A stretch of DNA of 64,000 nucleotides. It comes from Straminergon stramineum. Its lineage: Eukaryota > Streptophyta > Bryopsida > Hypnales > Calliergonaceae. Position numbers and translations under genes: made by a program. This document shows, one piece after another, positions 48,471-60,914 of the stretch; within the stretch, counting starts at the first letter, position 1; every line of letters begins with the position of its first letter. The stretch spans positions 28,773,001-28,837,000 of the forward strand of contig OY987265.1 of NCBI GenBank assembly GCA_963920665.1, in the 5' to 3' direction. The notes under the pieces were generated by a model that did no database searches, was not told the DNA's origin, and saw only the letters and a program-made list of their open reading frames with translations.

Positions 48471-48883
48471 TGCTAGGATGTGAGCCTAGGATCTTGAGCC
48501 TATGAGCTTAAGAGTCTAGGCTCCTATGTTATTGGTACCTATATTATAGGTACCTTGCATAGTTATAGGATGTTTATAGTATAGGAGTTTATGTTGTAGA
48601 TAGATACTTATGTTATAAGCACCTTTCATGGTTTATAGTGTGTCTATATAATAAGTGCCTAATTATATTATAGGTGTCTATATTTAGGTACATATGGTAT
48701 AGGCACCTTCTATGGTTATAATATATTTATATTATAGGTACCTATATTACAAGCACCTTACATGGTTATAGGGTATTTATATTATAAGTATTTATGTTAT
48801 AAATACCTTCAATAGTTGTAGAATATCTACTTATGCCTAGGCTCAAGGCTCATAGGCTCACATTCTAGGCTCACATGCTAGCA
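48471..48883. mobile_element. Foldback element family F, copy 2, with internal repeats
   Basis: Left arm TGCTAGGATGTGAGCCTAG and inverted right arm TGCTAGCATGTGAGCCTAG; the pairing extends about 45 bp through GAGCCTATGAGC. The middle is built of imperfect units of roughly 60 bp such as TTATAGGTACCTTGCATAG and TTATAGGATGTTTATAG. No coding content was found. Related copies lie at 28149-28297 and 60728-60914. Confidence 0.7.
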
Positions 48884-50139
48884 TCATTGATGTGAACATT
48901 TAATTTCTAACCCCTATCCTTGCTAATACCCTAGCCCTACCACTTTTTTCTAGCTTGGTCTCCACTCTTTTTTACATTCCAAATGTGGTTGTCTTTGCAC
49001 TTGTTAGTACCATACAACACTTGCAAGTTCTTGTAAAATGTAGCAACATTCATAGAACAAAAAGCTTTGGTTGGCTCTAGCTACCTATAAAGCTTGAGCA
49101 TTTCTCATAATAATGTAAAGATGTTTTTTAAAACATTTCATCCATTCACTACCTACAACCCTTTTTTGTCAAACTAAGGTGTAAGGTAGTCTTGTGTCAA
49201 GATAGCAACTTTAATTCTCAAGCTTAACCAAATCAATGGAAACCCTTTTGTTGCCATATCATGCAAAGAATGTACCAAGGCAAGGTTTTCTCTTTTGCTA
49301 GTATTAGTACAAATTTCCTCCCTCTTTTTCTTGTCAACTTTTTCCCATATACATGTCCTCTTAGGCTAGTTTGAAGAATGCCATAGCAATCAACAATTGT
49401 TGACACAATTGTTCCTCTATCAATAGCCTTCACATCTGACTTCAAGGACTATTTTTCCATCTAGTTTCCATCAATTTCTTCTTCCTTTGTATAGAATTAA
49501 GATTTGACATAAAATAGACTTACTTGCTTTCTCTATATTTGTTGCTTTGTAATTTAGTAAATCAATTACTTGCTTACTTGTTTTACACTTTTTACTTCCC
49601 CTCATGGTTTGTCCATAACTTGATCAACTTCTAGAATCCATAGTTTGGTGGGGGTTCTCTACTCTAATGTTGTTGCAACTTTATGGAATGGTGCTCTACC
49701 TCCAAGGGGGTATTTTCAATTGGGCAAATCTCTTGGACTATCTTTAGTTGAATTTATTCTTCATGATGCTCTTCATTGTCATTGTCCTCTCTTTTTATTA
49801 GCAAACATAGTGATCTTCTAAAGGACTTGAAGATGCCTTGCAATAATGCTCCATTGATGGCCTTGGTGATCTACACAACAATCACAAATCTTCTTGTATA
49901 TCTAGTGAATCTTTAACACAAATGGCATCTACCAAATCTATCCCTCCAATTGATGATTTTAGCTTGGAAATGTTGTCCTTCTCTAAGAATTTGAAGTCTC
50001 TCTCATCACTTGTGTTCCCAATTCTTCCATTTCTAATTGCCCAAATTCTCAATGAAATGTTGTTTGCTAATATATATATATATTTTTTTTAATTTTTTAA
50101 TTTTTAATTTTTTTAATTATTTTTTTAATTTTTGTAAAT
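48884..50139. other. AT-rich intergenic sequence with low-complexity T/A tract
   Basis: No gene recognised. A TATATA run followed by T-rich TTTTTAA repeats occupies about 50070-50137 and borders the truncated family B copy. Confidence 0.5.
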
Positions 50140-50872
50140 GGGTAGTTTGGTTAGATTAGAAAAAATCTATTTTTTCAGAAATAAAAATTTGAAATTGATT
50201 TCGTAGAGTCATATATACACAAAAAGCTTTGAATCATTCCATTTTGATCAATGAGTCAAAAGTTATGAGGATTTTTTGTTTGTGGGCAATCATGTATTCT
50301 CTATTCTAAAATAAACTTTAAAGTCCTTTATCTTACTCAATTTTCCATATTTTTGGAAAAAAATAAAATCATAGGATGGAAATTGTTTATTACAACATTG
50401 CAAACATTGGGATTCGAATTTTTCAATTCCATAATTAAATTCTTAACAATTTAGAATCTTGAATCATTCTCTATTTCTTTCTACTTACTATTTTTTTCCT
50501 ATATGTTGTACAATTTCAAATGATTTGAAATTTTTCAAGCATGTAACCAACTTGTCTAGGAAAAAGAATCCAAAGAAGCACCACTATTTTGGACATTTTT
50601 TAATAGAAAAGTGAGCTTCTGGAGTGCAGCTGCCTTGTTTTTTGCAAGGCCAAAAAAATGATTTCAATGAATTTGAATGCTTATATCTTGCAATCCACGA
50701 GGCAAAAATTTCTGAAATTTTTACCACAAATTCTTCATTCAGCATACTACAAGATCCTATGGCTATATGTGTCAAAAAAAGTGTTTTTTTCAAAAATTTG
50801 GTACTTATACTAAAACTGGCAGTTTTGGAGCATTTTTGGTGAAAACATAGTCATGGAACTTTAGGGGTTTAT
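50140..50872 (-). mobile_element. Truncated TTAA-bounded element, family B (copy 3)
   Basis: On the complement it starts near CCCCTAAAGTTCCATGAC with a mutated TTAA, then follows family B (TTGGTACTTATAC inverse, AGGATCTTGTAGTATGCTG, AGGAAAAAAATAGTAAGTAG). The other end is lost at the low-complexity T/A tract before 50140. Confidence 0.65.
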
Positions 50873-52424
50873 ACCAATTCAGGTTTTCATTTTTTATCCC
50901 TATTAGTTTCAATGTTGCCATTTGTTATTCCTTGACTACTTTTTGTGTACACTAGCTCCATTCCAAGGTCCTTAGTAGTTGGTGTTTTTAGTCATAGTGC
51001 AATTTTGACAATGCCCACTTTATAAATTACAACCTTCCAAAAATATCTTGAACTTTGTACATTGTTAGATCCAAGATCTCTCACTCAAGCTTACGTTGGA
51101 TGCAAACGGTTCCGTATTTTATAAAACAAACAAATTGTTTAGCAATGGGGTGGTGAAAGGACATAACTAGTTTTCTCATAAGAAATCATAACCATCAATC
51201 TTTAGGATCAAAAGGCATTCATTTTTCCTTGCAAAAGCACAAGGTTATATATTTCAAAAAGACCTAAGTGATGGGATTACCAAAACAATCTTTGATTGCA
51301 TACTATTTCCAATTTAAAAAAATTCCACAAAGCTAAGAATTTCATAATCCAACCAAATTTTGGATGAAATTTTGAAAAATTTCATAAGAAGATCTATCTA
51401 TTAGATAAAGGCAGTTTTAAAAGGAATTTTGAGCACGAAGGGTTAAATCCCAAGGAGACAATCTTTATCCTATACACTAACCATTGCTAGAAGATTTTCA
51501 ATACATTTCTAGATTTAGGCCAATGGCAAAATCATCGCACTCTAAGGTCATCCAACCAATTCTTTAGTCAATCATCCAATTCTCAAATTTTCAGTAACAG
51601 TTAACAAAATTAGATGAAACTAAATCTGCCCCTATTTTACGGAAGGCACTCATTTCCTAGTACATTTATCTTACAAGACAAAATTTGATGACTGTATAGT
51701 CAAAACTCCTACTTTGTGTCTTGTATTCTACTCATATGTATGAGTGAAATGTTTTAGTTTTAGTTTTAATTTTCATAGATGAAATCGCATGCCTAATATA
51801 TGTCATAGAATTTCCAGAATTTATTGTGGAAACTTCAAAATTATCTTTAATTTTCGAAGAGAAAGTGAATAAAATTCAAGTCTATGCTAAAGGCTCCGGT
51901 CACCAGATACCGATCTAGTGGTCATTCTTTTTGTCCCACCACCGTGCCCTTGGCCCCTCGCACCGGCACCGGACTTTCATTCTTCTTCATTAGGGGTAGT
52001 CACGGCTTCTTCATCAACTCAAAGTTTTCTGAAGAATGAACAGTGAGTTGCATCGCGTAGAGGACTCCTGCGAAGAACGAGTTCACCTCCAACTAAAAAT
52101 ACACAAGTATCGAAGGTGTAGGGTCCTCGTTCGAAGTGCAGGAGCAGGCGATGCATGTCACAGAATATACTTAGGTAGTGAAATCTCCCTCGCGCCCATG
52201 CTCGGGAGGAGCAACGAACGTCGAGAAACCTTCGCAGCAGAAGTATAAGTATATTCCGCCCTGGAGAGCTTGCTGCAAGCCAGACCTAAATCGCCACGTC
52301 CCGATTCTGTGAAGAATGGGAGCGCAGTGAAGAAGCCGTGAGCACCCCTATTCTCGCCATACAAAGTTACAAACTCGTCGTTGAAATCCCCGAAGCTCGC
52401 TTGCGTTGCAGCATCCGTCTGGCG
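50873..52424. other. Intergenic and 5' region of the histidine phosphatase gene
   Basis: AT-rich until about 51890, then G+C rises up to the start codon at 52425. An in-frame stop at 52287 marks the upstream limit of the coding frame. Frames at 52036-52248 and 52158-52364 (opposite strands) show no domain and are probably leader or promoter sequence. Confidence 0.45.
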
Positions 52425-54235
52425 ATGGTGATTGCAGCTTCAATGGAGCCTTCCACGAGGCTCAAGAATCGCTACTGGGTCCTCCGACACGGTCGCAGCG
52501 TCCCCAACGAAGCCGGCCTCATCGTCTCTCAAATGGTCTCTCCGCCCAATTCGGCCCGCCCTTTGCAAACCTCTTTCCATTTCATTGAATTCATACTTGC
52601 ACTAGAAATCACGTACATTGCTTGGATCTTACATTTATGGGTTTGAGATATAGAAACTCTTGCGTCCAAGATTTCGCAATTCTGAAAGATGTGTGATTTA
52701 TTAGAGCAAGTCGAATTCTCCAAGTCTAAGCAAGTTGCTCGGCTATGGTGGCAGAGTAATGGAGTTCTTCCAATTTACGGACTAGCGCCTTCGGGATTCC
52801 TCCAAGCAGAAAGAGCAGGGGCACTCTTCTTGAAGGTGAGTTCATGCCGAATTCCTCTCTTAATGGCATATGATTCTTTTGCATTTCCGAGGGGGATTGG
52901 CATCCAGGGAATTGAATAGTTGGGGTTTGTATTGCTGCTTTGGCGAACTGAATATTCTGAATTCAAACTGAATGTGGCAGTGGTGTGAAGGGTTTTAAGA
53001 AATTGCCAGAAAGTTGGAGGAGTTTGATTCATAGTCTAAGAGCTGTCATTTTGCAACGAGCAGGAACTGGAAGTAGAGGGCATTCCTCTCGACCATGTCC
53101 GAATTTTTGCTTCCCCTTTCAGGAGAACATTGGAAACTGCGGAGACTGTGGCTAATTCATTGCATATGGGTGCTTCTGCAAAACCTTCAATTAAGGTGTA
53201 ATTCTCTGCATTATCTAAGTGATATTCTTTTCCAATCACGACTGAGGTAGAAAGTCAATCTCCACAGCTTTCCTAGCTTTGTTACAATTGGCAAGGTTTA
53301 TGCTTGAAATGATTTTTAAGGTGTGTTACAAAGTTTATGGCCGACATTGACTTAAAAATGACGTAACAAGTAGCATGGTTAAATGTGGTTAGATTTTCTA
53401 CAACATTTCTTTGGGGAGGTGGGGTTTAGAAGTAAGTGAAATATTTTGCTCTGAGGTTTCTATAATTTGAATTGAAGGCGACTGATTCTCATTCCACCGT
53501 GCGTTTTTTTATGTTTTTGGAGCAGTTTCTTGATGGATTGAGGGAGCGGTACTTTGGAGCTCCTCTGGAACTTAAGAGTCACGAACTTGTGAGTACGTGT
53601 CCTAAGATTAGTTTTTCGTGACTTCCGTGGTTGAACTTATTTTCGTTTCACATGTTGGGTTCGTTTTAGAGTTCTTTGCATCTTCTCTTGGATGTAGAAT
53701 TTTCTTCTATGAGAAAATAACCAACCTAGTGATCTGTACTTGTATTAGTATCCAGAAATATGGGCCATTGATGCTAACGACCCAATGGTTGGACCGGAAG
53801 GAGGGGAAAGTGTGGCTGATGTTGCAATTCGAGTATCAGAAGCTTTAGTGCAGATGGAGGCAGATGTACAAGGGTTAGTCTTTTCATAATTTCCTTTTTC
53901 ACGCTTGGAGCCATATGACTACACTCAAGCTTTCATTTTTTGTTAATGTTTCGGGCGTCCTGGGTACATATGAAAGAGCAAAATAGTTTGCGGTAAGCTA
54001 TTGGCAATATTCCTGAATCAGCAATGAATTTGTGTGCAGGTGTGGGGTTTTGGTGGTCAGTCATGGTGATACGCTTCAGATCTTGCAAACAGTTGTGCAT
54101 TCAGCTTTGTCTCAAATGTCTACTGCAGGCGATGGGACCTTCGCTTCTCATTTGGCTGATGCCATCACTAGACCTGTTCTGTCACGGCACCGCGAATATG
54201 CACTGCTTACTGGAGAGCTTCGTCGACTCGCTTAA
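52425..54235 (+). CDS. Phosphoglycerate-mutase-like histidine phosphatase (6 exons, 235 aa)
   Basis: Exons 52425-52535, 52755-52835, 53064-53195, 53526-53588, 53749-53873 and 54040-54235 join in frame to 235 residues. Residues 21-23 are RHG within YWVLRHGRSVPNEAG, the catalytic histidine motif. SPFRRTLETAE (81-91) supplies the phosphate-pocket arginine, PEGGES (145-150) the acidic residue, and VVSHGDT (177-182, His179) the second histidine. These are the four hallmarks of the histidine phosphatase (PGAM-like) superfamily, and the protein resembles the small plant phosphoglycerate-mutase-like proteins rather than glycolytic mutase. The substrate is unknown. Start chosen: 52425 is the first ATG after an in-frame stop at 52287; a second Met at 52443 would remove six residues. 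No targeting signal is obvious, so a cytosolic place is likely. Confidence 0.88.
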
Positions 54236-57200
54236 CTGTCTTTACTGGCGGATGTCACACCTCACCTGTCAATTGACAGAAGGTACAGAGAGTGCATAGA
54301 CTGTTTCCTATATATGTTTGACTCATGTTCTCCTAAATGTTTATGGTCATTCTCATAGCTTGACTGGAGTTCCTGGAATGGGCAAGAAAGATATCTATTC
54401 TATAACTTCTCTCCAGCTGTACGTAACATTCATGAGGAGCTACCTGAATTCCCTTAGAAATAATGAAAGGTGAGATAAGAACAGGAACTCAGATTCTTTT
54501 TGTGCAAAATATTGAGTTCATGTAATGTTTGTTAATGTTAGAATTATTTATTTCCTTTCATCCAGTCCTTGGTCGGCATGTTTGCTCATGTGATAGTAAC
54601 AAATTGCTTCATAAGTGGGGTAGTCCTTCAATATTTTAGTGCTCTAGATTATTATTTGTGCTACAGTGCAAAGAGTGCAAGTTGTATACTACTTCAGAAT
54701 GTTATGATAGGATATTGTCTGAGATTTTACGTGTAGAGGTGAAAGAAAATGGTCTGGATCGGTATTTCACTGGATATTTATTAAGCATTTAGGTGGTACA
54801 GTCTGTTATTAAGCAGGGTATAATGTTGAGAGATGTGAAATTTGTATCAATGCATGATGGTAGATGAGAGGGGATAAATATCACTGAATTGGAATGTTGA
54901 TTCCTGCATTGTCTATTGACAGGTTTTATATTTTCCTCGCCTTGACCTTGATGCAGCTTCAAAGGATGTGCTATGTCTTTTTGAATTGGTATAAGCATTT
55001 ATCCTTGAAGCACCTTTGTTTTGAGGATCTGAGGCCTGAAGTTAAGTTAGCCCAGGATACATCCCAGGTGAAACCATCAACATTCCCATGTCTCTCTAGG
55101 CTTGTTCCTCTTGTCAAATTAGCTGCATTGAACAGTAATTCTTCCATGTTCTACGAATTTCTGAAACACATGAAATTTGAGTCTTTTTTTTTTCTTGACG
55201 TGCAAGAGAGTCAGAAAGGTTATGTAAACCTGGACAATACCCAAGATCTGCTCGAATTGTGATATTTGTATCTTGGTAATGAACTACTTGCTCACTTCAC
55301 TGTGTGGTTGGAAAATGAATTAGTTTCAGAACAGTCCACCTGCTGGATTTTCAGCTTGCTCGTTTCTTGGAACATTGTTTGGCCTGGAGTTCATAATAAC
55401 CCACTGTTCTTTTTAAAATGGTCATTCCATTTCTTGCTTTACAAACTTTAAATAACCAATAGGACAACTGTGATGATCTTCTCTCTTAAGAATTTTTAAT
55501 GTTTTTTTGGTCCGCGCATCCTCCCTTTTAAATACAATTATATGCCTCTGACAACCTTGCTCCAATGACAGACATTAATCATCATAAATCATATGGTTAT
55601 AGAGGCTTTGTTTTGTTTTGTTTTGTTTTGTTTTGTTTTTCTCTGCAGTTACCTATTGACTTAACAGGATCCACCTTTCCATTACCAGTCTCTATCAGAG
55701 GTGGGAATTGTATCCTTCCACTCTCAAGTCTATCTAGCTTAGTTTGGACTACTTTATTTCAACCATTTTTTTTAACTGCAGTCATCTTGAATCCACCGGT
55801 TAAGAATCCGATGACTTGATGACAACACTTTTCACTCCTGTGTGCTTCATATGCAGGGCTTCTGATAGAGTTAATTGTAATGTGTGTGCTATGAGGGACC
55901 AGGAGCCACAATAGAGAAAAGCACAGGCCAAAACTCCTTGAAGCACCAAAACTGAGGTCTGATGGAGATTGGTGCTGCATTTCTTTGGTACTATTCTTAG
56001 TTAAGTCTTCCCACGACACCCCTGGTACAAACTGGCAGTCACTTCACAGTTAACTCTAATACATATTACAGAACCCTTGCAAAGATGGTGGAAGATTAGT
56101 CCCAAAATTAGTGTTCATTTCTGCATTCATTTGCAAACATTGTGCCACTTTTAATGTTGATGGTCTCCAAATAGTGAGCAAGCAAGTTCATTGCGTTACG
56201 TTTGTACTAACTTACTCAAGCCTGAGTCAAATTAAGTTAGTTGACATGGCTTGAGTCTGAGTGCAGAATCGTGGAGGACTTGAGCCAGTAGTATTTGATG
56301 ACTTCTGGTACTCAGTGTGGGTGTCAGACCTCCAAAGGTTTGGCTCTGCATTTAAGGTAGAAGCACCAGTAACTTAATCTATCATTTAAGCAATTTTGGA
56401 GCAGATCATGCTGAGTATGAGGTGGTGGAAAAAATTTCCATGTAGGTAGATAGGAAATATGGGGATAGCAAAATTTTCAGAATTTTATTCCCAAAATTGA
56501 AATTTCTGTGAATTTTGGGAGCCAGAAAATGCATTTCACTAGTAGCCAATGTCTAGAGTCTTCCAATTCTGATCATTCAATTCGCTCACTACTTTGAGAC
56601 ATGTGTCATGACCTTATTAGTTCCAACTTTGAAAAGGACAAAAAAACACATTGCAATCTTGAATTTTAGCCTAAGGTTAGAAATAGTGCATCCTACAAGT
56701 TGGATACTAGGCATGGTTGACAATTGGTGCTTCTACCTTAGAGGCAAATTGGAGATTAACTTAGGTTTTGCAATCTTCATTCAAAAGCAAGGGATGCAAG
56801 GGATTGGGGACATGATTTGTGGTGACTAGTTCTTGTTGCTTCTTATTGCTTTTAGAAGCAAAACATTTGAAAATTTAATTTTATGTCTTTGAATCCCAAA
56901 CTTTGCAAATTGGTCAATTTTTTGAGAGCTTGAGAGAAAGGTTAATTGCATAAGGTTAATTGTATGGTGAAGAAATAACTCTATAAAATGGCAAGGAAAA
57001 AGACACTCAACCCTCTCTAATTGCTCTTCCTTGAGGTTTTTGACATGTAGAAAGTGTCAAATCTAAGCGGTGGTAGCTTTGTGCCAAATATTGAAATTTT
57101 CTATTTCTTTTTGAAAATGTATTGTTTACCTCAATTTCCTTTTGAAAATGACATAAAAGAAGGTTTTGTTTGTTTCATTTCAAGCTTTGTTTTTGATGAA

Positions 57201-59263
57201 TAAAAATTTATTTAGATGAAACATCACCCTAAAATACCTGGTTTGTCATCCTAATTAGGCATTTGGAGATGCTACTTCAAAATTTTAAAAATAAGGTTTG
57301 GCATTTTGAAAGTCATTTTATTTATTTTCAGCATACATATAGATGTAAATCTATATCTTCTATACAACTAGTTTGAAAGAACCTTAGCCTTACGAACTAT
57401 AGGAAGGTAGAAGATTCAATCCTAAAATAAATGGGTGCAAACTTCTACATTTCCAAAAGTAATTAATTTTTCACAATTTAACAATTTAACAATTTTTTTC
57501 ATTTTCCTATATTTTATACATATATCTCCAAATTTTTACTAAAATTTTTTTAACTATTTATAGTTGAATTAGCTGCCCTAACTATTGTTTGTATAATCCA
57601 TGAAATGACTAGAAGCTCTAAATCAATCCCTTAGCATTTACTCCTCCTTGGGACCCAATTCCAAATTTTTCACCTTGTTGGATAAATGTAAAATTGTCAA
57701 GCCTTTTACTAAGCAGTTGATCCATAACATTGTTTCCCAATGAGGGATGGGGTGAACTGCCCCCCTCACTTGTCCCCGAAGAAAAACACTGATTTTTTTT
57801 ATTTGCCTCGCATGATCAAATTTGAAAATTCTGAATTCATATTTGCAATCAGAGGACCCAAATTAGCTCAGAGAGATGTACAATATAAATCAATCAAGTA
57901 CAAAATAGGGGGACTTTTTTTTACATTCACGCCTAGAATGACTAGGGGGGACGAACAAAGGGGTTAGTTGACCCCGACCCCCAATGAGGCTAGGGTCCAT
58001 TTTGCATCCTTGAAAACAAGCCCCCTACAATGAACAAAATTGTCTTATATCAGACTCCTCAACCAACCCCAATCCTTACATTAATAGATAAGTCCCTCCC
58101 TTGCATCTAGTAAGGGAGGCACAATATCCCTTCCTAGCATGGGGGAGGACCATTGCTTAGTTATACAATGTTATGTCAATTTTGTAATTCTCCCCATCTT
58201 GATCTACCCAATTCACGAGTCTCTACTTCCAACTAGAGTATGAATTCAAATTTTTGCAAATTGAATCATCAAAGGTAAACTAAGGTAAAACAACCCATTG
58301 TAGTCAAAATTAGGAGTTCATACTCATGCCATGGCTGAAATTTTTTCATTTTTTTTCCACATAAACACAAGTTTGAGAAACAGTGAGAGCATTTGAAATT
58401 ATATTTTTTTGACAAAGTATGAATTTGCTGTGAATTTTTGAAGTGTTCAGCCCATCATGGCCCATAAGAGTCTGTAGACTACCCTAGAACCAACAAAATT
58501 TGTATCCATCATGCTCATCTTACACACCTAAAGCAGTGACAATAATTTCTAATGTGGAAGGCCTATAAAGTCACTTCCTACAATGAAATTACACTAAAAA
58601 GTTAGAAGTTCCTAATGCAATCACTAATCACTCCATTACTGTCAGGTAAGACATTGATTGTGGTCCAAATCTCATTTACTAATAAAACTCATGATGGGGT
58701 CTGAAGAAAACCACAATGGGGTGACTTGCTAGGTGACCACTATGGGTCATCTGACCACAATGGGCTGATTTACCTTACTACTGTAAGTTCTTTACGACTT
58801 TTTCTGAATGGCCGGGAAGGGAAAACATTTGGAATTTGCCTCGTTCCATCAGTCTGTCTCTCTCGCGCGCGCACGCTCAATAAATGCTAGGATGCAATGG
58901 AGAGCTGCATGGTCCTGTCCTTTCTTTGGCCTTCGGCCTTGTCTGCCCCCCTCCAGTTGAAGACAAACAAGAGCATGTGAGCACAGCTGAAGGACCCCAC
59001 CCATGTTGCTTGCTTGCGGACGGACGGACGGACCGAAGAATCTCTCTGAACTCGCAAGGGAGGGACCACCGGGCCATTGGTGTCCCAAATAGGTGGAAGC
59101 AAAGAAAACCATCATTCGCTCTTCGCTGGCCACACTAGACACCATGAGTGCCTGCCCAATGTAACTTAGTACTTGGCTTAGTAATTCAAATTCTTGTGAA
59201 TTCGTGTGGGGTAAATTTGAGACATATCAAATCAAAAACTCCATTGAAAAAAGAAGAAGTAAA
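54236..59263. other. Intergenic block downstream of the histidine phosphatase gene
   Basis: Contains the likely 3' UTR of the phosphatase gene, a (TTTTG)6-type microsatellite at about 55605-55640, a CT then CG alternating run at 58856-58872 and a (GGAC)n run near 59019-59032. Frames such as 54894-55262 have no domain. No gene was recognised. Confidence 0.45.
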
Positions 59264-59413
59264 TTAATCCTTGAAGGACACTTTGGACCTAAAAGTGTGT
59301 GATGGATGACTTCATTGTTCACTGTAGAAACAAAGAATGCACCTATTGGTCTAAGAGTATGAGTATTGGGGTGACGGACTACCTTGGTCACAGGGGGCCA
59401 CGTCCTTCCAAAG
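59264..59413 (+). mobile_element. TTAA-bounded element, family E (copy 2)
   Basis: Starts TTAATCCTTGAAGGACAC and runs through GATGGATGACTTCATTGTTC and CCACGTCCTTCCAAAG. It is collinear with the reverse complement of 7991-8128. Its right end abuts the family A element that starts at about 59413, so the two seem to share one TTAA-like boundary (TAAA). Confidence 0.6.
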
Positions 59414-59645
59414 TAAACCCTTTAAAGATGGACTAGTGACCATGGAAATCATCCCTTTTGGAACCTTGTGACATCATCTACTTTAAAAAAACAAAATATA
59501 TTTATTGGAAGTCATAGTATTGTAGAAGACCTCTCCGCTTTTCACAACAAAATTCCGAGGATGAATAGTTGCACTTCTGTTCTACATAGGAAGATTCTTT
59601 TTCATTCATTGGACAAAAAATGTCCTTGGTATTGTTTAAGGGTGA
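59413..59645 (+). mobile_element. TTAA-bounded element, family A (233 bp, degenerate ends)
   Basis: Ends GTAAACCCTTTAAAG and TTTAAGGGTGAA have lost parts of TTAA. The interior has TTGTGACATCATCTAC, GAAGACCTCTCCGC, GAGGATGAATAGTTGC and CATTGGACAAAAAATGTCC, the family A order. It is the most eroded copy. Confidence 0.7.
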
Positions 59646-59685
59646 AGGTGGGTTCACCCAGAATTGCACCTTGTCTAACCCCGCC

Positions 59686-59850
59686 ATCATCACTTTGTAT
59701 ACATCTTTAAAGCAATATGTACCTATGTTGAAGAGACGATTCTAGAGCATCTACCAGAAAAACTTGAACCCATCATAATCTTTGCATGCAATTTCCAAAT
59801 GATACGTTTTTGATGCGATGAAATCTCTTATCATTTGCCTACTTGAAATA
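59686..59850 (+). repeat. Dispersed repeat H, copy 3
   Basis: CCGCCATCATCACTTTGTA, GAAGAGACGATTCTAGAG, ATCTACCAGAAAAACTTGAA and TTTGCATGCAATTTCCAAAT follow in order and match copies at 2968 and 42312. It starts soon after a family A element. Confidence 0.5.
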
Positions 59851-60136
59851 TATTATATGTTTCACCAATCTAATGATAGAAAAAGGATCACCATATAAAT
59901 AATGAAAAATAATTTCGTGCATCTAAGAACCATAAAAAAGGCCGACCAACCCTTAAATGGTCGATTTAAGAGCATACTACCTTAGAACCACATAATACTT
60001 CTACTAGACATCAAAGTAGTCATTCAAAATTGGTGTCTTGCATTGGTCTTTTCCCTAGCCAGGAGTAAATGTTAAAAATTACCTCTATGTTGTGGTTGCT
60101 TAGAATCCTATATTTTTCACCTCTCCAACTATATTC

Positions 60137-60702
60137 TTAACCCCTAAAGGACCGAATGATTGTTGAATGTACGCAGGTAATCTCATATAGGTTTGTATGA
60201 AGCCATTTTCAAATGGATGTTCTTCAAATTTTGACACAAGGTGTGAACATGTATCCCCTTAGTGGGAATATTTTTTTTTCCAATCAGGTGCCTAGATCAA
60301 AAGTTATGCTGCCCTAAACTTTTCGGGCAGCATGTGCAAAACACCTCCTCTACTTCTGAAATTTGGCAAGTTTGTAATTTTCATGATATAGTTTGCAAAT
60401 GTAAAAAAAATAACCATGTGTAGTGTAAAAATCTCATTCTAAGAGCAGTTAAAGGGTGCTGGCCCTGTCGGGCAAGGTCGAAATTTTTTTTTTCTCCTAA
60501 CTTCAAACATTATAATCTTTCAATCCGTACAGTCAAAGTTTCTGAAATTTTTTCCACACATTCCCATAGTAGTCTAGTACAAATTTGTACGGTTGAATTT
60601 TGAAAAAAAAAACTTTTTTTTTCATTTTTTTCTCACTGCCCTATAAAGTGGCAATTTTTCACAAGATGTGTCTAAAATGTGCTTGGGTCCTTTAGGGGTT
60701 AA
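60137..60702. mobile_element. TTAA-bounded element, family C (566 bp), perfect 17-bp ends
   Basis: The ends are TTAACCCCTAAAGGACC and its exact inverse GGTCCTTTAGGGGTTAA. On the complement the interior carries AATTTCAGAAACTTTGAC and GGATTGAAAGATTATAATG, a diverged form of the family B core, so B and C are related. A 9-bp stem ATGCTGCCC / GGGCAGCAT lies at about 60306-60333. Confidence 0.75.
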
Positions 60703-60727
60703 CATCTCCTAGCTAATTTGGAAGGAG

Positions 60728-60914
60728 TGCTAGCATATGAGCATAGAATCTATGAGTCCGTGAGCCTAAGAGTATATATTATAGACACCTTCTATGATTA
60801 TAGGTGTTTATGTTATAAGTACATATGTTATAAACACTTTCAAATGGTTGTAGGCATATACCTAAAACTATATCAAAGGCTCCTAGGCTCAAGTCTCTAC
60901 ACTCACATGTCAAA
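60728..60914. mobile_element. Foldback element family F, copy 3
   Basis: Left arm TGCTAGCATATGAGCATAG and inverted right arm built on GAGCCTAGGAGCC and TGACATGTGAG; the middle has ATTATAGACACCTTCTATG and related units as in the copy at 48471. It begins 26 bp after the family C element. Confidence 0.55.

Noticed and set aside
51425..51445. CACGAAGGGTTAA as another TTAA-element end
   Set aside because: No partner end was found upstream within a plausible distance.
54894..55262. 122-codon frame downstream of the histidine phosphatase gene as a new gene
   Set aside because: No domain, no plausible splice borders and a composition like nearby non-coding DNA.
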